From Pyropia yezoensis (Eukaryota > Rhodophyta > Bangiophyceae > Bangiales > Bangiaceae): a stretch of DNA of 64,000 nt. The stretch is taken from the NCBI GenBank assembly GCA_009829735.1, contig CM020619.1, forward strand, positions 12,391,777-12,455,776, given 5' to 3'. This document shows positions 9,386 through 20,822 of this stretch, piece by piece. The notes under the pieces are model-generated. The model was not told where the DNA came from and ran no database searches. It saw only the letters and a program-made list of their open reading frames with translations. A program made the translations under genes and the position numbers. Positions within the stretch are counted from its first letter, which is position 1. Each line of letters begins with the position of its first letter.

Positions 9386-11757
9386 ATGGCGTTTCTCGCC
9401 CCCCCGGCTTGGCGCGTGGCGGGGCACCACGCGGGGGCGGGGTGGGCCGCCCGCCGGGGGCGCCCGCCGCCGCGGTTGGCGGCGGCAGCCGCGGCGGCGG
9501 GCCGGCGGGCGCGTGCCCGGGGGGGGTCGGCCGCGGGCGTGCGCTGCTCGGCGGGGTCAGGGGCGTCACCGAGCGCCCGCAAACTCAAGGAGGTACGTCC
9601 CGACCGGGGGGGTTCCGCCGCGTGGGGAGAGGCGTCGACGCGCCGTGGGCGCACACGGGCGCCTCCCGGATGGTGGGCCGTGGCGGGCTGCAGGGGGACT
9701 GACGCGCCCGCGCACACGGTCACGATGCGGCTGTGTGGCTTGCCCTCTGCGTGGGGGCCCCCGTGTGGATGGTGACCCCGCTGTATGGTGGTGGGTGGCC
9801 TCCCCAGCTGTTTGCCGATGGGGTCCGCTACGTGCTGCCCCACTACCAGCGCAACTACTCGTGGGACGTTGACCGGGTGTCCCAGTTCCTTCAAAAGCTG
9901 TTGGTGGCCGTCAAGACCGGCTACGAGGAGCTGCTGGCCGCCGTCCCCGCGGGGGGGGCGATCCCCAAAGAGACCCTCCGCGACTGGCCGGCGACGCAGG
10001 ACGCGGAAAACTTTGGCTTTATGGTCCTCTTCCAAGACCCCACCGAGGACGGCCTCTACGGCGTCGTCGACGGCCAGCAGCGCATGATCACCCTGTCGTT
10101 CATCCTCGCGGCGCTCCGCGAGTGCTTCCTCGCCTCAGACGCCCCCGGCGACGCCGAGTGTGCGGGCGAGATGCACGGGGTCATTGAGCAGCGGGCGCAG
10201 GTGTCCCGGGGGCTCGACGCGGTGCCCCGCGTGACCGTCCGTGGGGCGGACGCGCCGCTGTTCCGCGCCCTCTCCCTGACGCCCGGCGCCATGCAGGCGG
10301 CGGTGGCGGCGGTGGAGGACGGCCGCGCGGCGGCGGTGGCGTCCAAGTCCCAGGCGCGGATGGTGGCCGCCCAGGGGGCGGTGTTGAGGGCGCTGCAGGG
10401 GGAGCCCCGCGGGGTCCTCCGCCTGCTCGCGTCGTACCTCCACGAGTGCCAGTGCGAGACGATTGTGTGCACGGAGCAGCGCACCGCGCACAAGCTGTTT
10501 GGGACGCTCAACTTTGTGGGCAGCCTGCAGCTGGAGCCGCTCGACCGCTTCCGCAGTGCCGTCATCATTGCAGACGAGCAGCGGCTGATTGAGCAGCACG
10601 CTGTGCGGCGCAAGGCGTCTGCGCTGGAGGTGGGATCGCGGGGGGCGCTCGCGGCCGTAGCGTCCATCCAGTCGGCGCTGGAGCCAACGTGGGACGCCTT
10701 GGAGGGCCGGCACGGCCGGAAGACCCTGTCGGATGCCATCCTCAACTACATCCAGTCCCGGCGGGGCCTGCATCTCGTCAAGAACGTTCGTATCGACGAT
10801 GTCCACCCGGACCTGCCGCTCCTGTACGAAGAGGAGGCGGGGTGGCTGCTGGACATGGCGGGCGGCGGGGCAGAGACCTTTTTGGACGACAGCTTTACCA
10901 CCCTCCTGGCGCACTACCGGACGATCACGTCGGCTGGGGACGGCACCCCGCCACCCGCGGCGGGCACCCGGCAAGGGCGGACGGCGGCGCTGCTCGCGTC
11001 ACTCCGCGACTGCTACCAACTGCCGTGGGCGCCGGTGGCCGCCGCCTACCTCCGCCCCCGCCTGGACCACGAGGGCGTCGCCCTGCCCGGCCTGGTGCCC
11101 GCCGTCGACGCCTTCCTCGCCGCCCTCGATCGGTACGTCTTTTTCCTGCTGCTCACGCAGTCCAAGACGGTCGGCTGGGAGCGCCTGGACGTGGTGCTCC
11201 GCGACGTCCACGCAGGGGCCGACCCGCTGCTGACCATGCGCCTCGGCGGCGGGGACCTGCGGCAGCTGCGGGAGGCGCTCGCGGACCCGCGGCTGGGGGC
11301 CAAACAAAAGGGCGTGCCGGGGAGCGTCTTACGACGCGCCGAAGCGGCCCTGCGGGCATCACGGGCCCACCACGGGGTGGCGGCGGCGGCGCCCGGGGGG
11401 GCGCCTGTCAACGCCGCCGCTGCTCGCCCCGGCGGTGGCCACGGGTGGACGGTTGAGCACGTGCTGCCGGTGACCGTCAAGGACGGCAGCGCGTGGGCGC
11501 GGGCGGTGGCCGACCCGGCGGCGGTGCGGCAGTGCCTGGGCAACCTGACGCTCCTCGACGTGGGCACCAACAGCCGCGCCAGCAACCGGTCGTTTGGGCA
11601 CAAAAAGGCAGAGTACGAGCGGCGGGAGGGCGACCGCATGGCCGCCCTGACGGCAGAGGTGGTGTCCGAGGCCACGTGGGACGAGCGGGTCATCCACCGC
11701 CGACGGGATCGGCTCATCGACTTGCTGCTCGAGCCGTTCTTCGACGCCTCGTCCTGA
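9386..11757 (+). CDS. GmrSD-like DUF262-DUF1524 nuclease with predicted plastid transit peptide (two exons)
   Basis: Exon 1 is 9386-9592 and exon 2 is 9808-11757, joined by a GTACGT donor and a CCTCCCCAG acceptor; the product is 718 residues. The join produces ARKLKE/LFADGVRY and restores the DUF262 opening VLPHYQRNYSW. Next comes the nucleotide-binding signature VVDGQQRMITL (residues about 155-165), then a helical middle. The C-terminal DUF1524 HNH-type domain has EHVLP, LGNLTLL and N..FGHKK. In bacteria and archaea this architecture is that of NTP-dependent type IV restriction enzymes (GmrSD, BrxU) that cut modified DNA. Exon 1 starts MAFLAPPAW, with Phe at position 3, is rich in Arg and Ala and almost free of acidic residues; this is the form of red-algal plastid transit peptides. 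Plastid targeting and nuclease activity are inference. A bacterial origin by transfer followed by gain of an intron and a targeting exon is the simplest reading. Confidence 0.88.
9593..9807 (+). other. Intron of the GmrSD-like gene
   Basis: 215 bp with donor GAG/GTACGT and acceptor TCCCCAG/CTG. Splicing joins two different frames at a codon boundary and gives a continuous DUF262 N-terminus. The alternative of starting inside the intron (a frame opening at about 9733) would lose the ARKLKE lead-in. Confidence 0.8.
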
Positions 11758-14025
11758 GGCTCTTTTGAGGCGGTCCAGAAGCGTGGTGCGCCGGGTCGTG
11801 CCGCGTGCTGCCCACTTGTGGGGGGGACTGCAGCGCTGCACTGCTGATCGCGTGTCATGAAACATGACTTGTTTAGTCAAGCACGATCCTGGCCGTGCAT
11901 CTGCTTTTTGATGCAATGCCCTGCTCGAGCGAAAACAAGGCAGTTGTCGCGCAGCGGCTTGTTTATTTTGTTCCATGACAATGAATTAGGAGACAAAATA
12001 TTGTCAAAATTTATATTTACTGTCGTCAATGTAATTGTCTCAGCGATATTTCCATGAAAACGAAGCCTTGCTATCAGACGAATGAAAAAGATATCCTATG
12101 GTACGTTGCACAAAAAAGATACATGGAGGTTTTGCTCGGCTCGGGCCCGGGCTCCACACCGGCCGTGGCGGGGTCCACGGGCGCCATGCTGACAGAAGGA
12201 TCACAGAGCCCCATACGAACTCATGAGGTCCTTGGGTCCCCGGGACGGCGTACCGCTTTCAGGGACACCCTGGGTGGACCGGCTGCTGTCGACCCTGAAA
12301 TGGGGGCATCCTTTTCGCATTGATTTGCCCGGCTCGGGGGTCGGTCCTGGCCTACGTGCTAACTGAGGCTTGGAAGAGGGGTAGTCGATTTTAGAGAGGA
12401 GCCATGGGACGGCTGGAGGCCATTGTTTTGAGGACTTTTTTCCGTGTGCGGGTCACCGTTTTTGAGATCGCCGTTCTTGGGGTAAATGTTCCATGTCATG
12501 GGGTCGCCTGATTGGTCCACGAAGAAGCCTGGTCCTCATGTGTCCAGTGCCCGTTGTGGCATCTTGGGCAGGTGCCCCTCATGCTCCTGATGAAGCGGGC
12601 CTCTCCCCCCCCTTCCCCTCGTGGACCCCTCTCCTGGACCAGGCACATCAGGGAGGCAACCCCCCCCAGCCCGCTTCCCTCTGGCGGTTCCACTTTTGGC
12701 AGGTGGAGTGCAGTGCGGGGGGGCATACCCAGGTGGAGTGGGTTCTCGACAGGCGCGGACAGTGCACGGGCCCAGGAGGCAAGGTGGAAAGCGTCTCACA
12801 TGTGCGTGGCGTGAGGGGGGGTCATGCCTCGAGCAGGGGCGGAAGTGCACGACATCGCATCAAGGCACTTAATCCTTTGAGCACGAAGTGCCTCGATGCT
12901 GTTTGGCCTATCGGGCAGACCATCCCATGCCCCCCCCCAAAATCGGCCCGCACGACGCCCTGCACCATCCCGACACCACCTTCCTCCCTGTCCTGCTGCA
13001 CCAGAATTTACCCGCCCCGTCCCTCATATCCCTTCTGCCCAGTGGAGCCACCGCGCCTGCCCCCCTGCGCCCGCAATGGAAAGAAAAGCGCCTGCGCTGA
13101 CGCGGGCGCCGGCGCCGGCGGCTAGCACCAATGCCACTGTTGTCGCCGCCACCCGCTCCAGTCCAATTCAAACAATGACTTTACCCTGCCCGTTTCTCCT
13201 TACGCCTACGGACCCTCCCCCCGCCCCCCCATCCAGCTATCGAACCGCCCGCCATCGCCGCAGCCGCCCTTGCCCAAACAAAACGCCGCCGCCATGCGTC
13301 ACTAGAATGCCCCCAACGCAGAAAGCCATCAACGTCCCCAGCCCGCCCCCTCCAAAAATGGGCAGCTACCAGCCCTTGGAACCCTCCCCCTCCACCCCCT
13401 GGCGCTGCTACCGCCACCACACCCCCCAGCGAAAAAAACCGACCTCGCCGTCCCCAGCGACCTGCCCGACCCCCTCACAAAGCGTCCCCACCGTCCCCCC
13501 ACCCTCCCCCTGCGAACCGTCCCCGCGGCCGCCTGCCCCCCTGCTCTCCCTCTCCCGCAACGGCGGCGGCACCACCGCCGCCCAAAAAAACGTGGCCACA
13601 TCTTCCTGTGGCCTGCCTCACCCCCACCAAAAAGTCTACACGGCCGTCTGCCCGCCGCCCCCCCCCCCCCCCCCCCAAAACACCGTCCCCGCCTCCTCCC
13701 TCCCCCAAACACGTTACCACAGCCGCCTGTGGCCAGGCCGTCTTTGCGACCGCCTCGATGGCTGCCGCGGCGGTCGCCGTGACCGCCGCCTCTTCAATGG
13801 CCACCGCCGCCCCCGCGTCGACCGCCGCCGTGGTGACCGACGTCGTCACCGCCGCCGCCGCCGTCACCACTGCCGCGCTATCGCGAGCACCCTCCCTCGA
13901 TTAAAAACCATCCCCACCGCCGCCACCAGGCGCCCTCCCCTACCCCCCAACAAAAAAGGCCGTCAACCTCTTCCCCTGTCCCCCCAAAATTCGTAGCCAT
14001 CACCGCCGCTGCAGCCGCGGTCAAC

Positions 14026-14729
14026 ATGGCCGCCTCGTCGGCCACGGCGGCCGCCACCATGGGCACCGAGGTGCGCGGGGTCGCCGGCACCGCGGGCACC
14101 GGCACAGGAAGGGTGGCCACCACCTCCGCCTCGGCCGCCGGGCCGGCCGCCACAGCAGCCGACGCCACCAGCGTCGTCGCCGTCCCCGCCGCCGCCTTCA
14201 TTGCCGCCGCCGGCCCTCCCCCCCCCCCCCCTAAACACGCCGTCGTCGCTGCTGTCGTCCATTCCGCCGCCGCCGCTGACGTCGCCGCCGCCGTCCCCAC
14301 CCTCCCCCCCAAAAAACTCGTCATCGCCGCCGCCACCGCCGCCGCCGCCATCGCCGTCGCCGTCGCCGCCCACCGCCATGGCAGCCTCGTCGGCCACGGC
14401 GGCCGCCACCATGGGCACCGAGGTGCGCGGGGTCGCCGGCGCCGCGGGCACCGGCACCGACAGGGTGGTCACCACCTCCGCCTCGGCCGCCGGGCCGGCC
14501 GCCACAGCAGCCGACGCCACCAGCGTCGTCGCCTTCCCCGCCGCCGCCGCCATCGCCGCCGCCGCGCCCCCCCCCCCCCCCCCGCAACACGCCGTCGTCG
14601 CTGCTGCGGTCCATTCCGCCGCCGCCGCTGACGTCGCCGCCGCCATCCCCCCCCTCCCCCCCCCAAAACTCGTCATCGCCGCCGCCACCGCCGCCGCGGC
14701 CATCGCTGTCGCCGCCGCCGCCACTGCCG
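14026..14729. repeat. 352-bp tandem duplication
   Basis: Two copies begin at 14026 and 14378. Both start ATGGC(C/A)GCCTCGTCGGCC and share a long stretch including ACCGAGGTGCGCGGGGTCGCC. Near-identity over about 150 bp is followed by triplet-repeat drift. The first part of each copy reads as an Ala-rich peptide (MAASSATAAATMGTEVRGVA) on the plus strand, but no complete gene is convincing. Confidence 0.85.
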
Positions 14730-14852
14730 TCCCCCCCCTCCCCCCCCCAAACTCGCCGTCGTCGCCGCTGCTGCGGACGTGGCCACCGCCGCCGACGTTG
14801 CCGCCGCCGCCGACGACGCCGCCGCCGCCAACGTCGCCGCCGCCGCCGACGT

Positions 14853-14883
<31 letters not shown>

Positions 14884-16802
14884 ACTGCTGCTGCCGCCGC
14901 CGTCGTCGCCATCGTCGTCGTCGTCGTCACCGTCGTCACCGTCGTCGTCGCTGTGCAGCACCGGCCCGACCCCCCGTGTCGTGGCCTACCCCACCGCGTG
15001 TACCCCCCTCCCGCTGTCCCACTTGATGAGCACGCTCGCAGGGTTTCCCGAAAGGGACCCACCACCGTTAAGGGGGGGCCCGTTACACCGGGGCATACCG
15101 TCAAGGCACCTGATTGGCTCAGGCCTGTGGCCCAAAGGTTCTCGGAGGAATGAGAAAAGAGCGCTCCGTGTATCTTTTTTCTGCAACCTACCATAGTTAA
15201 CTCCGGTCTGAGATGTATACTGTACCGAAGCAGAATATGCCTGGCCACGATCGCTGTGACCGTCGCGGATCACGGTTCCGGAGCGGGCTGCCCGAATCGC
15301 CAGGCACGCAAGCCATTGGCCGAGCCGAACCTATACGAGAAGGGTGGCCACGTTGTAAATACTCCATGCACCTGAGGACCGCACGAGCCTTCGTGGGTCG
15401 ACGCTGGCAGCAAAAACGGTCCGCGCCGTGCGCGACGCGGCGCTTGCCGTCCGCGCGCGCGTCGCGTGCCGTTCGACGCACCGTTTCCCTGCCGTTACCT
15501 ACCTCCTCGATTCGCGCCGGGGATCGGCGAGATCCCGCTCGCACCGCACCAGGCGTCGCCGCCGCTCCCCCCCCCCTCGCGGCGGGCTGTGGCAGGGCAA
15601 CCCCCTTCCCGCCACCCCTCCCTCCCCCTCCCCTTCCTCCCCCTCCCCTTCCCTCTGCCCCCCGCCCCTCTGCGCCTTCGTTATGGCATTTCCCCTCCCC
15701 CCTCCCCTCCCATCCCCCCCCCCCCCCCCCCCCCCGGCCCACTCGCTCCTCCTCCCCCCGCCCCCCTCTTCGCATCCGGGTGCGAGCAAACTGCTTTCGC
15801 CCCGACGCTTCCGGCAGCGCGCGGGAATTTTTTTCACGCCCCACCGCAGACGCCTCCCCCCTCCCCACGCCCCAAGCCGCCCCCCCCCCCCCCCCGCCCC
15901 CCCCCCCCCGGCCGGCCCCCACCCCGTAGCCGCCGCCCTTGCACCGCCAATCGCCACTGCTGCCGCTGCTGCCGCCGCCATGCCGGCAGGCGGCCGCTGA
16001 GGCGGCTGCTCTTCCCCCCCCTCCCCACCCCCCTCCCCAACACCGGCGGCGGGGTGCGGTGGGGCGCGCGCGCCCCCCGTGCCAAGCAGAAGAGATTGAG
16101 GGGGTGGGGCAGGGTGGGAGGGAGATTTTGGCGGCAGACGCGCCAAGCGCCGGGGGTGGAAGGAAGGTGGGAGGAGGGGGGGGGGAGGGGGGGGGGTGGC
16201 GGGGGGGGGTGGGGGGAAGAAGGTTGGGGGCGGCGGCAAGGTCCCTGCACCCTCCCCACGGCGGCTCTCCTCCTCCTCAGCGGCCGCTCTCCTCCCCCCC
16301 GCCAGTGCTGGTCTGACGCAACCCCCCTCCGCACCCCCCCGCCCTTCCCCATCCGTGGGTCCCTCTTTTCGCGCCCTCCCCCCCCCCCGCCGTCTCCACC
16401 CGCCAAAAGAGAAAAACAGGCTTTGGTACCAAGGTGCCGCGCCATGGGCCACCAAACAGGGGCCAGCGGCAGCGCAATGGGGGAGAGAGTGGGTGTGTGT
16501 GTCATAGGGGGGGGACTGGGTGCGTGGCGGGGGCGGTTGGTGGCCCTTGGCGAGGAGGAAGCCTCCTCGCCCCCCCCCCCTCTTCTTCCCTCCTTGTCTA
16601 GGCGCACACGAGGAGGGGCGGCACAAGGGGGTTGTGTCGAGGGGGGAGAACAAGACGACCCACCGGCCGGCCGCTGCGGCAGACCACACGGGCATATTCG
16701 CGTGTGGGGGGGGGGGGAAAAAGAATAGGCAGGAGGGGGGACGGCCGCCAGTCCCGGCCTGCCCGGCGGCGCGGCCGCCCGGCGGCGGGCGCCAACGGCA
16801 GT

Positions 16803-16834
<32 letters not shown>

Positions 16835-17123
16835 GGCCAGCGGCGCCCCCCGCTGGCCGGCCGGCCGGCCAGCCCACGCCGCGCCGGGGGAGAGAGGGGG
16901 GGGGGGGGGGGGTGGTGGCGCCCCGCGCGTGCCGCCGCGGCGTCGCCCCGCCACGCGGGCGCCGCGCGGCCGGCCCCGGCCGCGTGGGGGGGGGGGGGGG
17001 GGCGGCCGTCTTTTTGGGAGGGACGACGGATCCGGCGGGGCGGCCGGCCGGCGGCCGCCGGTGGCCTAGCACCCTACCGCCACTCCCCCCCCCCCCCTCC
17101 CCCCCCCCTTACCCGCCACGTGT

Positions 17124-17158
17124 GTACAGTACGTAGGTACAGTACAGTACAGTACAGT
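17124..17158. repeat. GTACAGTAC direct-repeat cluster
   Basis: GTACAGTACGTAGGTACAGTACAGTACAGTACAG is an overlapping array of the unit GTACA in an otherwise G/C-only region. The same core recurs in several intergenic places in this window (near 15219, 28584, 32589, 43399 and 56612). Confidence 0.6.
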
Positions 17159-19126
17159 CCCGCTGTGGGGGGGGCCGCCGCCGCCCTGGGCGGCGCCGGC
17201 TCAACACTGGAGGGGAGGGGGGCGGAAAAGGAGCGCCGTAGGTACGTTTGGCCTTTTTTTGGCAGCGGGAGGGAGGTGGAGGGGGGGGACCCCGACCACT
17301 CCCCCCACACGCCATGCTTGGTTCTACAGGGGCACCACCCCCCCCCCACCACACCCCCACCCCACCCCCCGGGTGTCAGCGACACAGCAGCCGCCGCCCT
17401 CCTGCCGGGCCTCCCCCCCAGACACCAGATGCAAACACAACTGCCCCCTAGGGCGGGCGCCGGAGGACCTGGGGGGGGGACAAGGCGACGACGGCCTGGC
17501 CGCCCCCGCGCGCCCCGTGTAGCCCGTGCGCTTTGCCGCTGCCACACACACACACCCCCTGCCGCCAACCCCCCCCCCCCCCCCCCCTCCCCCTCCTCCT
17601 CCTCCCCACCCCCCCCCCCTCCCCCCCACCCCGCCAGCACCACCTGGCCAAAAACGGCAGCACAGCACAGAGACGGGGTGCGCGCGCGCGTGGCGCGGCG
17701 CGAGGGGGAGAGGGGGAGGGGGGGTGGAGGGTTCCCACCCCCCCCCCCCCCCCCGCCGTCCACCCCTTTTGCCGACCACCCTTCGACGTGTGGTGGGGGG
17801 GAGGGCCGCGTCACCCGTCACACACCCCCCCACGAAGAGTTGGGGGCGGGGGGAGTGGAGGGGGGGGGGGGGGGGGGGGGGGGGTGGCGGCACGCCGCCT
17901 CCACCTTGGCAGCCTGCCGCCCCCCACCTCCCCCCCCCCACCTACGCCCCCGCCCCCGCCCCCCCCCCCACTCCCCCCCCCCCCCCGCGCGCGCGCGCGT
18001 GCGGTCGCTCGCCCCCCCGCCCGTCGCCCGGTGCACGGCGCCGCTTCCACCGCCCCCCCCCCACCCCACCCCCCCCCACCCCCCCCCTCTGGCAGGGGAC
18101 GGCGGGTGTGGTGGGCGTGCGTGACGCGGCGGCTGCCGCGCCCGTCCACCCGGGCGGCGTGGGCGGGTGGTGGGGTGGGGGGCACACACCGGGGGGCGCC
18201 CCCGCCGCCGCCGCCGCCGCCACCCCCGCCGCCGCCGCCGCCGCCTCGGCCACCCCCGCGTCCCCCTCCCCCCGCCTCCGCCGCAGCTCCCGTCGCGCTC
18301 GGCGGGCGGCCGGCACCGCTCCTGGCGCCCCGTTGCCGCCGCGGCCGCCGCGGCCGCGGCCGCCGCACCGGCCGGCCGCCGGCCGCCACCCCACCGGGCC
18401 GTGCGTTTCGTCCCTCCCCCGCCCCCGCAGGACGGGGTGCGCGCGCGCCCCCGCCGCCGCCACCCCCCACCCCCACCCCCCGCCGCCACCCCCCCAAGCC
18501 ACCCACCCACCCACCCACCCACTCATCCGCCCGCCCGCCGGAACCAGGCCAGGAACTCTTCCACCCCCTTCCCCCCCCCCCCCCCCGGCACCGCAGGGTG
18601 CCCAAAAGCCGCGCGCTGCCGTCCGCCGCGGCCGCTACTTTGGGCCGGCTCCCCCCCCGCCCCCCTCCGCGCCCGCCCCCGCCCCCGACCCCGCCGCCAC
18701 CGGCGCGTCGACGACGCCGCCTCCACGCCGCCGTCTGCCCCCGTCGTCGGCCGCGTCGGCAGCCGCAGCGTCGGCCCCCTCCCGCACCACAACCACCACA
18801 CGCACGCCCGCCGTGCGGTGTGGTTGCCGCCGCTGGGGGGGCTTCACCACCCGCGCCGCGGCGCGCACCCGTCCCCTACCCGAGAGCTGCACCACCACCA
18901 GCTGGGTGTCGGGGAGGCCGCCCTCTGCCTCGTTTATCTCTTGCTGCTTCTCTTGTTTTTTTTTTCCTTCCCACTGCGCCGTCGACGGGGAGAGAGCCAC
19001 CACCCCCCTCGTCGCCGCCCCCCGCCGACGCTTCTTCCCGCCTCCCCGGCCGTGGGGTTGTGCGGGGGGTGAGGGGCGGCGGGTGCCGCTCGGCTGCTCG
19101 TCCCCTCTGGCTACCACCCGACGACG

Positions 19127-20545
19127 ATGGAGAGCCCGCCGCCGCCGCCGGCCGGGGCAAACCCCGTGGGGGACCCGCCGCCGCCGCCGCCGCCGTCGCC
19201 CACCCCGCCCCCGCCGGCGGGCGGCGGCGGCGGCGGTCACCCCCCCGCCGGTGCGGGGGGTGGTGGTGGCGGCGGCGGCGGCGGCGCCTCCTTGGCCGGC
19301 GCTGACGGCGACGGCGGTGACGGCGGCGACAGCGGGGACGGCGGCGGGGGTGGGGACGGCGGCGGCGGCGACGGCGGCGGCGGCGGCGGCACCCTCCACG
19401 CGCCCGACGACCTCCGCGGCATCCTCCGCTCCATGCGGGGCGACGCGGCGCTCCGCACCCTCTGCGACCTGACCCTCCACGTGGGCGCCCGCTCCTTTGC
19501 CGTCCACCGGGCGGTGCTGGCGGCGGCGTCGCCGGTCTTCCGCGCCATGTTTGTGGGGCCGATGGTGGAGGCGTCGGCGCCCGCCGTGCGGCTGTACGAC
19601 GTCCACCCCGCGTCCATGGCGGTGGCGCTCGAGTTTATCTACACCGCCGCCGCCACGCTCGGCGGCGTCGCCGACGCCCTCCGCGCGCTCGGCGCGGCGC
19701 GGATGTACCACCTGGGCACCCTCGAGGCGTGGGTGGAGGCCTACCTCGTCGGCCGGCTGGGCCCGTCCAACGCCGGCCGCCTGTGGGGCGTCGCGGAGGT
19801 GTACAGCCTGGGGGGGCTCCGCGACGCGGCGGAGGCGTACATGCGGTCCCACTTTCGGGCCGTCACCCGGGGGGCCGAGTGGCCCCGCTACGAGGGGGGG
19901 CTCGTCCTCCGCCTCCTCCGCGCAGACGACCTGGTCGTCTGCTCCGAGGTGGACGTCTTTGACGCCATTGTGCGGTGGGTCGACGGCCGCGGCCGCGCGC
20001 GGCGGCGGCGGCGGCGGCGGCGGCTGCTGCGGGCGGCGACGGGGGGGGGGGGGGGGGGTTGTCAGAGGGGGGGGGGCCGGGGGGGGGGGGTCCGCCACCC
20101 GCGCCCCCGTCGCCCGACCCCGCGGTGGAGGAGGAGGGGGGCGTGGTGCCGGCCGCAGCGGCGGGGGTGGCGGCGGCGGCCGCCGCCGGGACGGGCCGTG
20201 GTGTGGCAGCGCCAGCGATGAGGAGGAGGGCGACGCGGTCGCCGCGGCGGCGGGCGGCGGTGGCGGCCGCGGCGGCGACGCCAGCGGCGACAGCGGCGCA
20301 GACGGCGACGGCGGGGAGGGGCTGACCGACAGCACCGCCACCAGCGACGATGACAGCGCCGACGAAGAGGAGGAGGAGCACCACGACGACGACGAGGACG
20401 CGCTCGACACGGACGGCGACGGGGGGTACCGTCGGGTGGGCGCCCGACCGCGGGGGGGTGGGGGGCGCGACGATGGCGGCGGGGACCCGATGGAGGACGC
20501 CGACGGGGGGGCGCCGCCGGCAGTGGCGGCGGCGCCCCCGCCGGC

Positions 20546-20578
<33 letters not shown>

Positions 20579-20791
20579 GGTGCCCGCCGCCGCCACCCGG
20601 CGGCTGCGGTCGGGCCGCGCCCGCGGGGGGCCCCCCGTGGTGGCGTTGCGGCAGGTCGCCCCGCCGGCGCCCGCGCCGGTCGCCGCGGATGGGGACACGC
20701 CCATGGCCACGGGCGACGGCGGCGGTGGTGGTGGTGGCGCGTTGGCCGCCGCGGCGGCCGCCGGGGCGTCGCCGTCGCCAACCTTTGGCGG

Positions 20792-20822
<31 letters not shown>

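Larger units (their letters stand above)
11758..19126. other. 7.4-kb gene-poor, repeat-rich stretch
   Basis: No recognisable gene was found here. 11857-12130 is an AT-rich island, unlike its surroundings. 12140-12900 is of mixed composition with short frames only. 13400-14950 is built of GCC/GTC triplets and includes the 352-bp duplication listed separately. 15000-15500 is more balanced in composition but has no supported frame. 15540-19126 is dominated by C runs, G runs (the longest at 16801-16833), a (CCAC)n tract near 18497-18520 and a GTACAGTAC cluster at 17124-17158. Long frames on both strands here have Pro/Arg/Gly/His composition typical of shadows. The last few hundred bases include a T-rich patch (about 18950-18970) and probably the leader of the BTB gene. 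Confidence 0.5.

Noticed and set aside
12496..12726. Minus-strand frame with CPRCHNGHW, resembling a retroelement zinc knuckle
   Set aside because: The fourth ligand position is Asp instead of Cys, there is no neighbouring gag or polymerase sequence, and the frame is short.
13963..14961. Minus-strand Gly/Asp/Ala-rich frame of 332 codons
   Set aside because: It is a translation of GCC/GTC triplet repeats and the 352-bp duplication; the opposite strand is equally open.
15466..16728. Long Pro-rich plus-strand frame and its antisense counterpart
   Set aside because: Poly-C driven shadow frames, with no conserved segment.
17526..19472. Very long Pro/His/Arg-rich plus-strand frame overlapping the BTB start
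   Set aside because: It runs through the BTB coding sequence in the wrong frame and consists of C-run translation upstream of it.
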